Below are positions 1-9,475 of a DNA stretch of 64,000 nucleotides, piece after piece. Each line of letters starts with the position of its first letter. The stretch's first letter is position 1. Both the position numbers and the translations under genes were made by a program. Source of the DNA: Trichomonas vaginalis G3 (taxonomy: Eukaryota > Parabasalia > Trichomonadida > Trichomonadidae). Below the pieces are notes generated by a model that saw only the letters and a program-made list of their open reading frames with translations, was not told where the DNA came from and did not search any database. Where the stretch lies: the NCBI RefSeq assembly GCF_026262505.1, contig NC_067204.1, forward strand, positions 16,408,165 through 16,472,164. The letters run 5' to 3'.

Positions 1-346
1 GAGGCGAAGCCCACATTGCAACAGCATTTACAAGAAGTCTATGTACATACCAACCTCTCAAACCATTTGGCAAATTTTTACGATTTTCATGAGTTTTAGG
101 CGACCCCGAAAAAAGTCGGTCTCGCTGTTCTTCGCTCAAAAGTTCTTGTGTGCTTTGGTTTTTGAACCAATCGTCTGTATGTTTGGTATCTGGAGCAAAA
201 CATGCTGTCAAAATACTTTGCATTTGGTACATATCGTCTTTGACCGAACGAATGAGACGGAGTTGTTTGTTAAACTGTATGTACTCGTATTCTTCATTTA
301 TGGCTTCATGGACTATAACTGTTGTTGTGTTCTCGGTTGTTGACAT
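1..346 (-). CDS. KilA-N domain protein, N-terminal part (element A)
   Basis: The gene starts at the ATG complementary to 344-346 (protein begins MSTTENTT) and stays open to the window edge. It is nearly identical to the copies in B and C. The visible part ends in the KilA-N-like core (YVHRLLVNAVAMWASP). KilA-N proteins are DNA-binding factors of phages and large DNA viruses, so a regulatory or DNA-binding role in the element is inferred. See the B copy for the full description. Confidence 0.65.
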   Translation of the reverse strand, partial: MSTTENTTTVIVHEAINEEYEYIQFNKQLRLIRSVKDDMYQMQSILTACFAPDTKHTDDWFKNQSTQELLSEEQRDRLFSGSPKTHENRKNLPNGLRGWYVHRLLVNAVAMWASP

Positions 347-689
347 ATCTGTCTTTATATTCCGGATAAAAAAATAAAAAAAATAAAAATAACTTTATTT
401 TTTCTATCTTAAGGAAACTCATGATTTTCATAGAGTTTTGGCGACCCAGATAAAAGTCGGTCTCGCTGTGCTTCATGATTTTCATAGAGTTTTGGCGACT
501 ACCTTTTCTTACGTACTCGCTGTTCTTCACTGTTTTCGTACGGAATCTCTACCCTCGGTTTTTCGAGGGTAGCAATCTTATGCCATTTTACTCAGATTTT
601 TGTGCTGAATTCAGCAAAAATAATGTTTAGGTGAAGTGGTGCGATCTCACCTGTTTTTTCACCTGTTTTCTCACAAGCGTTTTACATGG
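347..689. promoter_or_regulatory. Leader/intergenic region with conserved hairpin (element A)
   Basis: No gene is seen. The first 40 bases are the A/T-tract start region of the KilA-N gene. Repeats of a 'catagagttttggcgac' motif follow; they resemble a segment inside the KilA-N coding sequence. A perfect 9-bp hairpin lies at 549-572 (arms CTACCCTCG and CGAGGGTAG, loop GTTTTT). The equivalent hairpins in B (30523-30546) and C (54078-54101) carry a different pair at one stem position, compensated on the other arm in C. Function unknown; a transcript or DNA structure is likely. Confidence 0.5.
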
Positions 690-1174
690 TAAACGTTATT
701 TTTACATGTATTTTTCAGCAACTTCGTCAAATAATTTTATAGCTTTATCTATCTCATCTACTTCAAACGTTTCTTTACCTTTTATGGGCACCATACATTT
801 TCTCAAAACTTTTCAAGTAGTTCTGTTTCAGCAGCTCTCATATCATTAACTAACACAACCTTGACTCTATTGACTGTACTGTCATATCTTAGAGTTATAT
901 TATATGTCCTTCCTATCTTATATCTTTTTGTGTTGAAGTCCTTCGTTCTGAACGATGTAAAGTAAGCCTTCACTGCAACGTTCCGTATTGAATGAACCAT
1001 ATGTTATGAAGTTATATCCAACAACTGGGTCTAACCATAACAAAACTATTGGTATAAGACTTTTGTCTATAAGATATGCTGCAGTTCCATAGAATTTTAC
1101 CGATATCATAAGCTCAGATTTCTTGTCAAAATTTTCTGAGTAGAAGCAATTTTAACCCAGTGGTTTGTTTTCTT
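690..1174 (-). other. Element A-specific segment with open frames, origin unknown
   Basis: In B and C the 3' half of the 312-aa gene lies in this position. In A a sequence with no counterpart in B or C is found instead, bounded on the left by the short conserved 3' tail (about 672-692). Open frames exist on the minus strand, but no family is recognised and no intact gene is claimed. It may be the remnant of a divergent paralog or of a gene exchanged by recombination. Confidence 0.35.
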
Positions 1175-2029
1175 TCAAATGGAGATAAAAATGTCTGACA
1201 AAGAATATTTGTTGTATTTCTTTGAGTATCTTACGTTTAAATCACCTATTCTAACCACTTTGGTGTCATTGTCTATCTTTCCAACTGTTTCAAACTGAAT
1301 GTTTGACATATCTTTCTTTAAGTCTGCATAGTCGTTTCTCATACGTTCTATCTCTTTGACGGAGTAGTTATATTTCCTAATTGCTGCTTTACATTTAGAA
1401 CATTGCGGGTTCATTTTTGCGTTATACATTGAAATAAAACCAGCTAAAACAACTAAAGCGTTAATTGCTCTCTTCATCTCAAACATAGCGGGTCTTATTT
1501 GTTCATTCCATACCTTACCTCTTCTATCTTTATCTTATCTGCCATACACATTTTGCAACTAACGAAACAAAGTTGTCGTAGGTCTTAAATTCTTCAGATT
1601 TATATATGTCAGAAACATTCTTATATACCATGTCGCAATCTTTGTCCATAACCTTATGGTTGCAATGAAATCCTAGAAACTCATAGTTTACCTTTCGTAT
1701 GAACTTCTTTATTTCTACTGAGTCAGTTGCTTTGACTTCTATTTCGTCGAATTCAGGAATAGTGAGTTTTTGTTGTTGGATTTCAGGCAATTTGGTAAAT
1801 GGTCAATAATGTCCTGCATTTCATAAAGATACTGTTCATTTGTTTCATCTTTCGCACTACAGTCTAAATTACTTGTTAAAAGTTCTTGCTTTATCTTCTG
1901 GATTTCTGTTTCGAAAGTATATGAAGAAGGAATGAAGCTTTTCATCTCTACTAACATAGATGTTGGATTCATGACTAGCGAGTTTGGTGCTGTAGTTGTT
2001 TGAATTGTTGTTGTGCCGATTGTTGACAT
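1175..2029 (-). pseudogene. Remnant of the 312-aa Maverick gene (element A)
   Basis: The start (MSTIGTTT) and much of the sequence match the 312-313 aa proteins of B (28509-29447) and C (55294-56235), including the CSKCK pair of cysteines. This copy is broken with a few breaks, and its 3' part is replaced by unrelated sequence. Function unknown in all copies. Confidence 0.7.
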
Positions 2030-2194
2030 TTTATTTTTTTATACAAAATAAAAAAAATAAAAAAAATAAAACTAACTTTATTTTTATTTCGGGAAAATTC
2101 ATGAAAATTCAAGAGGGTAGAAAAGAGGGTAGAAGACAGGTTAGATCTAACCTTCTACCCTAAACATTATTTTTGGGTCCTTTACACTCATTAC

Positions 2195-2785
2195 GAAGAA
2201 GTCTTGACAAAACATTTACGAAGAAGTCTTGACAAAACATTTACGAAGAAGTCTTGACAAAACATTTACGAAGAAGTCTTCACAAAACATTTACGCTCAT
2301 TACGAAGAAGTCTTGACAAAACATTTACGATGAAGTCTTGACAAAACATTTACGAAGAAGTCATGACAAAACATTTACGCTCATTACGATGAAGAAGTCT
2401 TGACAAAGCATTTACGAAGAAGTTTTGACAAAGCATTTACGAAAAAGTCTTGACAAAACATTTACGCTCATTACGAAGAAGTCTTGACAAAACATATACG
2501 AAGAAGTCTTGACAAAACATATACGAAGAAGTCTTGACAAAACATTTACGAAGAAGTCTTGACAAAACATTTACGAAGAAGTCTTGACAAAGCATTTACG
2601 AAGAAGTCTTGACAAAGCATTTACGAAGAAGTTTTGACAAAACATTTACGAAGAAGTCTTGACAAAGCATTTACGAAGAAGTCTTGACAAAACATTTACG
2701 AAGAAATCTTGACAAAACATTTACGAAGAAGTCTTGACAAAACATTTACGAAGAAGTCATGAGTTTTCTACGATGTTAGAAAAAA
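2195..2785. repeat. 25-bp minisatellite (element A)
   Basis: More than 20 tandem copies of a 25-bp unit (acgaagaagtcttgacaaaa plus catttt-like end) with scattered variants, including 'ctcattacg' insertions. The array is preceded by a 14-bp palindrome GGTTAGATCTAACC at 2139-2152. The same unit occurs in B (about 27175-28340 and 29520-29850), in C (about 54670-55010 and 56340-57180) and after the N gap. Open frames through it are repeat artefacts. It separates the 312-aa gene from the 286-aa gene. Confidence 0.9.
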
Positions 2786-2809
2786 TGTTATTTTCTAATA
2801 TCTTCACAT

Positions 2810-3670
2810 TCAATACTTTTTCAGCACTTTTCCGTAGTTATATATGAAAGACAATTCGAGATAAAAGTCATAGTACAATGGAATAATATGTTGCACACCA
2901 TTTGTTGTGAACCAAACTTGAAAGTCAGAGAAACTGTTACTAGGTGGTTCGTAGAATTTAGAAGCAAAGTCATAAAAGTCCTTACCAATACATAGAAAAC
3001 TATTGTTGCTTGAACTGAAACTTGCATGACACATAACATTTTGAGGGTCAAACACGTTTCTATAAACTGTCAAATCTGCTGGTGGAAGTATAAATTGAAA
3101 TGGACCATCTGGTGGTAATGGTTCGTTCTGGTTTAGTAACCGAAGAAATTGTGCCCAAGAACGTTTGTCTACTTTCCAAAATAAAAACTCTGTATCTCTT
3201 GGAGGGTTAATTTCAATCTTTTGAAATGAAACGGTGGAGTTCATCTTGTCATATTCTAGTTTCAGATAGTATGTTCCATTTAGTAAAGAGTCGTATTTTT
3301 CTTGAAATTCCCAATAATATTTGTTCATTTGAGTTTGAAAGTCATTTAGAGTTTTCTCAAGACTTTCGTCTGAACGAACTGTAAAGATCCTCATTTCGTC
3401 AAATTTGTCTATTAGACCATCATGACCTTTATACTGCCCATGAAAATATACTGCGAACATAAATGCGTTAGTTCTATTTGAAAACAAAACTCTTCTAAAT
3501 CCTATTGCCTTTGCATCTGAAGGACTTTGAAGCCAACGAATTGGATAGTCAAACCTGTATGCTCGGGATGAAATTTCATCATCTGAAATAGTCCTACCAG
3601 CATTTGTAAAGATATAGTCTAACGGTTTTGTATCTGCTACTTTTGTTCTTTGTTTTTCAACCTGAAGCAT
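2810..3670 (-). CDS. 286-aa Maverick protein, paralog of the 282-aa protein (element A)
   Basis: Not a recognised family. It is homologous along its length to the 282-aa protein encoded next to the tail fibre (20254-21102). Shared blocks include YRFDYPIRWL, AKAIGFRR near residue 60, and a C-terminal block with YEPPS, SDFQVWFTT and LSFIYNY. It has no signal peptide or membrane segment, is rich in aromatic residues, and by composition looks like a beta-rich structural protein. A virion surface or minor capsid role is possible but only inferred. The gene abuts the 34-aa ORF: its ATG follows the upstream stop directly. A T-tract leader lies about 20 nt upstream. This copy looks intact. Confidence 0.75.
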   Translation of the reverse strand: MLQVEKQRTKVADTKPLDYIFTNAGRTISDDEISSRAYRFDYPIRWLQSPSDAKAIGFRRVLFSNRTNAFMFAVYFHGQYKGHDGLIDKFDEMRIFTVRSDESLEKTLNDFQTQMNKYYWEFQEKYDSLLNGTYYLKLEYDKMNSTVSFQKIEINPPRDTEFLFWKVDKRSWAQFLRLLNQNEPLPPDGPFQFILPPADLTVYRNVFDPQNVMCHASFSSSNNSFLCIGKDFYDFASKFYEPPSNSFSDFQVWFTTNGVQHIIPLYYDFYLELSFIYNYGKVLKKY

Positions 3671-3775
3671 TTAATATATGTAAAAATATATTGTTTTAAA
3701 ATGGTATGCCATTTCATATTTCTCATCTAACAAACAAGTTTCCCAACGGTCTTCTCCAACAAACTCAGCGTACAT
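3671..3775 (-). CDS. 34-aa conserved micro-ORF (element A)
   Basis: The peptide starts MYAEFVGEDRWETC and ends KTIYFYIY. The reading frame is kept in A, B and C at the same place, between polymerase and the 286-aa gene, with its stop abutting the next ATG. A T-tract leader precedes the ATG. The terminal part doubles as the leader of the downstream gene, so some conservation could come from regulatory constraint. Function unknown. Confidence 0.5.
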   Translation of the reverse strand: MYAEFVGEDRWETCLLDEKYEMAYHFKTIYFYIY

Positions 3776-3817
3776 TTCAAATAAAATTAAAAAATGTCAC
3801 TTTTTTAAAATAATTTT

Positions 3818-5971
3818 TTATTTCATGCAATGTTTTATTTCTGTGCCGTCTTCAAGTATGCCCCAATATTTCCTTTTCGATATTACATGAACTTCGGAAA
3901 ATACCTTATCTAGCTTAAAACAGCCCATCTTCTCACCGACTAAACCCATTTCAATGAGTTTGTTGTATCCTTCTTCGTTCGTCATGAGTGCGTCAATGTT
4001 CTCATAGTAAACCACAACTTTCGATTTGACTTCGGAGAAGAATTTGTTGTAGTTGTCAAGGACTGCCTTTGCGAACTGAGGGTAAGACCAATGTTCGACA
4101 ATAGGTTTTAATGTGGTTACTAAGCCACTTTGACCTTGAGTGAATTCATACTTCAAAACAAAAGGAGAAAACCTTTCAACAAAGTTGTCGACCTTCTCAT
4201 AATGTTTACTCTTCATCTCTTGAGGTTTCTTAATGGAATATCCCCATGTCGAATTCATAAGCAATTTGAGTGTCATTGCAAGTTTGGGGTTTGAAGCTTT
4301 CCTAATATCATACAGTTGTTGTATGACTTTTTCCAACTGTATAGTTCCTTCCCGGGAACTCACATCTTCGTTTGGAATTCCAGTCGGAATATATTGGACA
4401 AACCTCATGTATGCAGCGTTAAGGTCGACATAGTATATCTTTTCATCTGAGTCGAACTTGTCGCAACCAATTGGTCCAGTTTGTGGAAATTCAAGTGAGT
4501 CTCTTATCTTCTGAGAAACTTCTCCTGTTATCTCATAAACATCGTCGAAGCAACCTGTTTCATATAAAACCTTCTGACCTAACTCAGATGCTCTCCAATA
4601 CAATTTGACGTCAATTGGATGTCTCAATGGAAGTTTGTTTATAGCATCTTGAAGTTCTTGCAACCTCATTGGAAGTTCTTCTGGTTCAGGTTGGTATCCG
4701 AACAATCCAACTCCTTGTGGAATTGTGTACTTCTTTTGTACTAGAACTTTGTCTGGAACAACTTTTGGTCTTGCTAACAGTGAAAAGTTTGTTTCGTCTT
4801 TTGGTACAAAAGTTTCTGTCAGCTTGTCATCTGGAATTGGTTCCAACAAACCTTTCTCGAAAAGAATGTTTACAGCTCTGACAATGTTGCACTTGCCTTT
4901 TCCGAACAATGGGTTTGTAAGACTTTCGTTCAACATGAAGTGGTTGTGGACAATTACAATCTTCAACCATGGTAAATTGAACTCAACAACATAGTCGTCA
5001 TGTGAAGAACCTTTAGCTGTAGGTATGTTGACTCGGATATTGACATTTGCCAACGGTGCAATTTTTGCCAATTGACCTCTGAGAATGTACCTTGTCTTCA
5101 CACATGACTCAAGATACTTCATCTTCTCATCTGTAACAAGACCAGAGTTCCTGAGACATGTAAGAATGCAAGGTTCGTTGACAATTGTTTCAATTGAATT
5201 GTAAATTCCATACCTTGTCAAGTCAATGTCAGACTTATTTATGAACGGGAAGTATCCAGCATGTTGTCTGACTGCTTGAGGGTTAGGTTGGTACCATTCG
5301 AACTTGACACTTGCAATTCCTTCAATTGCATTCAAAATGTCTGAGTCGGAGTCAACCATTTGTTCTCTCTTTGTAGTCTTGAAAGCGTCAAGAAGTTTTG
5401 CAGCTGTTTGTTCATTGCCATTTGCATAGTAAATGTGACCATCCAAATCTGTTATGGTCAATCTGAGATTGTGTCCTTTCTTATTTCCGTCTTGTATGGC
5501 AGCAAGTACACCCATGAAGCCTTCTTTGTTCTTTCCTTCGTCAAAGTTTACTGTAAAGGTTCGACCAGATGTAATTTGACTTCTAACTTCACGGTACTTC
5601 TCATATGCATATCTTGTTCTTTCCATGGGAGCATGACCATCCTCTGCACTACCTTTTTTCCTTCTCAAAGGATGCAATTGTTCGTCATGTTTCCAGTAGA
5701 ATCTGGCAAAGCCGTCGTGTCCTTCAACTTGAGGTTCACTAACATCGAAAGGCATGTTCATAAGACGTTCTTCTTCTAACCTCTCTAGTCTGTTTGGATA
5801 ATTGGCACGTGCTGTTTCCAAATCCATTTCGTAGCGAAGACCAGCCAGTTTGTCATAGACTTTTATGGGTCTTCCTTTCTTATATTTAAACTTCTTCGAA
5901 ACTCTCCAACCATATCTTTGCAACTCTGCTTTTATTCTAGCAGACTTTCTATCCATTCTATATGGGGGCAT
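3818..5971 (-). CDS. Protein-primed family B DNA polymerase (element A)
   Basis: A 717-aa open frame starting MPPYRMDRKSARIK. It shows a motif A-like block (YVDLNAAYM), a motif B-like block (KLLMNSTWGY) and a downstream motif C-like block (YYENIDALM), in the order expected for the palm of family B polymerases. The N-terminal two thirds resembles Maverick/Polinton polymerases, whose members copy linear genomes using a terminal protein. The frame is shorter than usual for Maverick polymerases (often above 1,000 aa), so it is probably not the complete ancestral protein. The leader has the element's T-tract promoter signature. It is the only long polymerase in the window. Confidence 0.85.
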   Translation of the reverse strand: MPPYRMDRKSARIKAELQRYGWRVSKKFKYKKGRPIKVYDKLAGLRYEMDLETARANYPNRLERLEEERLMNMPFDVSEPQVEGHDGFARFYWKHDEQLHPLRRKKGSAEDGHAPMERTRYAYEKYREVRSQITSGRTFTVNFDEGKNKEGFMGVLAAIQDGNKKGHNLRLTITDLDGHIYYANGNEQTAAKLLDAFKTTKREQMVDSDSDILNAIEGIASVKFEWYQPNPQAVRQHAGYFPFINKSDIDLTRYGIYNSIETIVNEPCILTCLRNSGLVTDEKMKYLESCVKTRYILRGQLAKIAPLANVNIRVNIPTAKGSSHDDYVVEFNLPWLKIVIVHNHFMLNESLTNPLFGKGKCNIVRAVNILFEKGLLEPIPDDKLTETFVPKDETNFSLLARPKVVPDKVLVQKKYTIPQGVGLFGYQPEPEELPMRLQELQDAINKLPLRHPIDVKLYWRASELGQKVLYETGCFDDVYEITGEVSQKIRDSLEFPQTGPIGCDKFDSDEKIYYVDLNAAYMRFVQYIPTGIPNEDVSSREGTIQLEKVIQQLYDIRKASNPKLAMTLKLLMNSTWGYSIKKPQEMKSKHYEKVDNFVERFSPFVLKYEFTQGQSGLVTTLKPIVEHWSYPQFAKAVLDNYNKFFSEVKSKVVVYYENIDALMTNEEGYNKLIEMGLVGEKMGCFKLDKVFSEVHVISKRKYWGILEDGTEIKHCMK

Positions 5972-6001
5972 TTTTATAAAAATAAAAAAATATTTTTTTC
6001 T

Positions 6002-6586
6002 TTACTTTACATAACCGCCTGCTGCCATAAGTCTTTGACGCCAACCCATACCAGCTAATGAAGGTTGACTTGGTTTAGTTTCCAAACTAAACTTTGGTTT
6101 TGGTTTATCTTCAGTTTTTGGTTTTTCTTCTTCTATCGGTTTTTCGTCACTTTTCGGTTTCTCTGACTTTACTTCACTTGCAGGAACAGTTGTGTCGTCA
6201 ACATCTTCATAAATATCATATGCCATTTGTTTTTGTTTTCCTTTCAACTTTTTGTGTTTGTTGTAAAGTTTAGAATATTTCGACTCTAAGTCAATGAGAT
6301 GTTCTATAATGAACTGTTGGTCAGTGAAGTAAACTTTTCCATCTGTTGTCTCGAAAGCTCCTTCAGACTTCAATATTTTATTTGTGAGAGTCTGTTTCTT
6401 TTTTGAGATACTAGCCGTTCCATTTCTATGAAAAGTGACTTTATAGTTAGGGTTTGTATTTCCAGACCTGGCACTTTCTATTATTGAATTTTTCTCTTCA
6501 TCGGTAAGTTCTTTGACAGGTTTTGACAATGGTTCTGAACTTTTTGTTTGTGGTGTCAAATCTACCGTTTCAACTTCTTCGGTCAT
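6002..6586 (-). CDS. 194-aa lysine/glutamate-rich Maverick protein (element A)
   Basis: Unrecognised. The N-terminal third is acidic (TEEVETVDLTPQ). A central basic coiled-coil-like stretch (KYSKLYNKHKKLKGKQKQ) is followed by a low-complexity K/E/P linker and a conserved C-terminal tail (GMGWRQRLMAAGGYVK). It lies between the 50-aa peptide and the polymerase in all three elements. A virion, scaffold or DNA-binding role is possible. The start follows the T-tract leader ending 'ctgagatgaaATG', shared with the 50-aa gene. This copy looks intact. Confidence 0.7.
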   Translation of the reverse strand: MTEEVETVDLTPQTKSSEPLSKPVKELTDEEKNSIIESARSGNTNPNYKVTFHRNGTASISKKKQTLTNKILKSEGAFETTDGKVYFTDQQFIIEHLIDLESKYSKLYNKHKKLKGKQKQMAYDIYEDVDDTTVPASEVKSEKPKSDEKPIEEEKPKTEDKPKPKFSLETKPSQPSLAGMGWRQRLMAAGGYVK

Positions 6587-6605
6587 TTCATCTCAGTAAA
6601 AAATT

Positions 6606-6758
6606 TTAGTTTGGTTTGTTTTCAACTGGTTGTTTAGGTTTTTTAAGTCGGTCTAAAACTTCCTGAGGTATAGGAAGAACTTGACAAACACGTGGTGTAA
6701 CTGCTGGAAGCCGACAAATCCATCTTGAACCCATTTGTCTCAATGCTGTATTGTTCAT
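6606..6758 (-). CDS. 50-aa conserved peptide (element A)
   Basis: A short frame beginning MNNTALRQMGSRWICRLP and ending PVENKPN, between the 133-aa and 194-aa genes. The same length is kept in C (60252-60404). The leader 'tttttactgagatgaaATG' is nearly the same as that of the 194-aa gene. The peptide is basic with two cysteines. Function unknown; a small core or virion peptide is possible by analogy with other capsid-bearing elements. Confidence 0.55.
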   Translation of the reverse strand: MNNTALRQMGSRWICRLPAVTPRVCQVLPIPQEVLDRLKKPKQPVENKPN

Positions 6759-6777
6759 TTCATCTCAGTAAAAAACT

Positions 6778-7179
6778 TTACATTCCCCACGTTTGAGGCG
6801 GTTGAGGTTGGTTATTGTTTACCCACTGTTGTGCATGGTTATATCCTCTGTTAAAGAATCTTTCACCTTGGTCCATATAGTGTCCTGCTTGGTTATAGTA
6901 GTCATTTGCTTTGTTATAATAGTTTCCTGCTTGTCTTCCTACATTGTCCATCCATCCTTGAACTTTTCCTCTTGTTTCAGGATTTGGAATAAGATTTGTT
7001 GCATCTCGTGCTACATCCCAACCTTTCTGTACAGTTTGTATAATAGGTTGTGCTTTCTCTTTAAGTATACCTAATGTACTCAAAATCTTCCTTCCAACTC
7101 CAAATACACCTCTGGCTATTGTTCCCACTGCGGGCAAAAATCTGGATGCAACTCCTGCTAATGCGCCAAATAAACCCAT
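6778..7179 (-). CDS. 133-aa amphipathic protein, candidate membrane-active virion protein (element A)
   Basis: The N-terminus is hydrophobic and glycine/alanine-rich (MGLFGALAGVASRFLPAVG). Amphipathic stretches with repeated RGVFGVGRK-like segments follow, then a tyrosine/asparagine/glutamine-rich repetitive region (YYNKANDYYNQAGHYMDQ) and a proline-rich end. Small proteins with such an N-terminus act in membrane penetration in several capsid viruses; that role is inferred here. It is divergent from integrase, with only 17 bp between the two ATGs. The protein is conserved in all three copies. Confidence 0.75.
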   Translation of the reverse strand: MGLFGALAGVASRFLPAVGTIARGVFGVGRKILSTLGILKEKAQPIIQTVQKGWDVARDATNLIPNPETRGKVQGWMDNVGRQAGNYYNKANDYYNQAGHYMDQGERFFNRGYNHAQQWVNNNQPQPPQTWGM

Positions 7180-7196
7180 TTCTTATGGGTTAAAAA

Positions 7197-8155
7197 ATGA
7201 CGAATCCAAACAAGGACCCCTATGTTTCTAAGGCAACAAAAAAAGCACTCATGATAAAAATCTTTAGTTCAACACCAAATGCTTGGTTTATGGATATCTT
7301 GGAAAACATTCCGAGGTATAGAGAAGATGGACCACCATACTGGTTAATATTTGTTGGTCAAAACACAAGATACTGTGAAGCCATACCATTATGGTCCAAA
7401 AATATTTTAGATGTGAAAACTGCTTTGACAATATTCGTTGACAAATACCATCCAACAAAACTGACATCTGACTGTGAAAGTTCTTTCAAATCAGATGATG
7501 TAAAAACTATCTGCGTTCAAAAAATGTAAACCAATATTTCATTGTCGACCAAAACCATTCTGCTCTTGGTGTCATTGACGGTTGTATAAAAATGTTAAGA
7601 GACTTAAACCAACCACAAGGTGGTGAAGCAAATGAAATGTCATATGACGACAAATATAGACACTTCTCCATGGCAAAGATGAGACAAGTTTTAAATATTT
7701 ACAATAGCCGTAAACAAAAAGGTTTGGGAAACCACTCCCCCGAAGAAATGAAAAACAACCCTGACTTAGAGAAAGACTATATATTTAATAATTTAGTCAA
7801 AAGAGACAAACAAGAAAGAATGCCGGGCTTCAAACTTCAGAAAGGTGACAAAGTAAAAATAGAAATACCTAAACGCGACCCATATGAAAATACTATTGAC
7901 TATGACAACAATGGGAACCCGACAGGTACTCACATTCGTGTTCGTAAAAATAGAAGAAAGTATACAAGAGAATATTATGAAGTTTTAGGCAAACATGGCA
8001 AAATGTACAGACTGCAAGCAGAAGATAAAACGACTATTGTCAGACCTCGTTTCAAACTTGTCAAAGTTCAAGGTGGTATACTTTCAAAGACAGTTCCTAA
8101 CAAATATAAGACAACTCCTGACGAATATGCTAAAGAAGTTGAAAATGACGACTAA
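7197..8155 (+). pseudogene. Maverick (retroviral-like) integrase gene, broken copy (element A)
   Basis: Homology to Maverick c-integrases: a catalytic-core region with NAWFMDILENIP, LTSDCESSF and HSALGVIDGCIKMLRDL, followed by a basic C-terminal domain with an SH3-like FKLQKGDKVKIEI stretch. The enzyme would insert element ends into host DNA and make short target duplications. It is convergent with the tail-fibre gene, the two stops overlapping by 4 bp, and divergent from the 133-aa gene. This copy is broken, with about one or two breaks. Confidence 0.85.
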
Positions 8156-9457
8156 GCATTTCTATACCATGCGTAAACTGTCATGTAAGGTGGCATGTAT
8201 TCTTTACTTTGTCCCGTTGTTTGCGTATATCCTGAAACGCGATGTGTATGGATTCCTCCTCCATCAGTGTTATTCCAGTAACAATTTATAGCAAACTTAA
8301 CGTCCTCTTTAACATCATATCCTTTACCTTTTGTCATTCCTGACCAATCCCAAAATCTATGACTATGCAAACCTGCTTGAGATGTACTTAAATCTATGTA
8401 GTGACTGTGTGCAGGTAAATTTGCACCTGAAATCGTTTTACTTCCACCTGTTTCCTTTGAAGAGTTTGCACAATACAAAAACCTGTCGACTATTTGAGTC
8501 CAAGTTCCAAAACCAAGTACTACTTCTGGTCTGGTAGAGTTCATTGACGTATAAATAGAGCCTATAGGATATAATGTTTGAAGTATTTCTGTCTTTAATG
8601 TTTGAAGCTCTGTTTTGTCTGCTTTCTTGTCTAACATTGCGGGTAGTTCATATGCTTCAAAGTTTCTGGCATGATCTTCGATATTCCTGCAACTCTTATC
8701 TAAATTGTTAAGAGTATCTTTTACGCTTGTACTCGGATTCTCTAAAGGTGCACTTGAACCAAGGTCAAAGTTCAGTATTATGTCGTCTGCTCTAACAGTA
8801 GTGAAGGATTTATGTGTATGGTTCTTATCTGCTTTCTTTTCAAGGCTAACGTTTAAGTCTGTTATTTCAGATATAGAATGTGTATGTCCAACGGCACTTT
8901 TCCTGTTTAAGGTTTCTTGTAAGTTTGTAATATTTGCAATGGTATGTGTATGTCCAACGGCACTTTTACTGTTTAAGGTTTCTTGTAAGTCTGTTATTTC
9001 AGATATAGAATGTGTATGAGTCTTTTTAGAATATTCGTTTTTAGCTCTTGTCACTTCACTTGACATTTTATTGTCAACATATGTTTTGTCTGCTAGTTCA
9101 GGATGAGTATGTTCTTTTGTTGCATAAGCATTGTTAGCTCTTTCTTCTTCTTTTGCTATTGCATCGTCTACATATTCTTTGTCAGCTTTGTTGTCAACAT
9201 CTGTTTTCAAAAGAAGTTCATTTATAGGTTTCTCGTTTAAAGTCCTTTTGTTGGATTTATACAGACAGTATTGTTCTTATTGTCTTGAAACAGAAACTCA
9301 TCTGTTAAAGGGTTAATGTCAGTTTTAAGTTTCCTTCTTTCAATGACTCAGATATCTTAGAATAGTTTGAAAAGTTTGTTGTGTTCTTATTTAGAGCTTG
9401 CATAATGAGTTGTCGGTTGTGTTGTATTTCTCTCATGGAAGCAATATCTTTCGACAT
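8152..9457 (-). pseudogene. Phage-type tail-fibre gene (element A)
   Basis: The C-terminal domain is a tail-collar/short-tail-fibre type fold, recognised from LYPIGSIYTSMNSTRPE, FGTWTQI, LPAHSH and the terminal PPYMTVYAWYR. The shaft holds 22-aa repeats of the phage-fibre type (GHTHSISEITDLQETLN), three in this copy. The middle module (from about TTVRADDIILNF) is unlike that in B and C. The product would be a trimeric attachment fibre (inference from phage homologs). This copy is nearly whole, with about one or two breaks near its 5' part. Its ATG is 18 bp from the divergent 282-aa gene. Confidence 0.8.
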
Positions 9458-9475
9458 TTTTATTCTAGATAAAAT

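Noticed and set aside
2195-2785. Possible CRISPR-like array
   Set aside because: The repeats are directly tandem without unique spacers, and the genome is eukaryotic.
7197-8155. LTR retrotransposon or retrovirus, suggested by the retroviral-like integrase
   Set aside because: No reverse transcriptase, gag or LTRs; the integrase lies within a TIR-bounded element with DNA polymerase, helicase and capsid genes, as in Mavericks.
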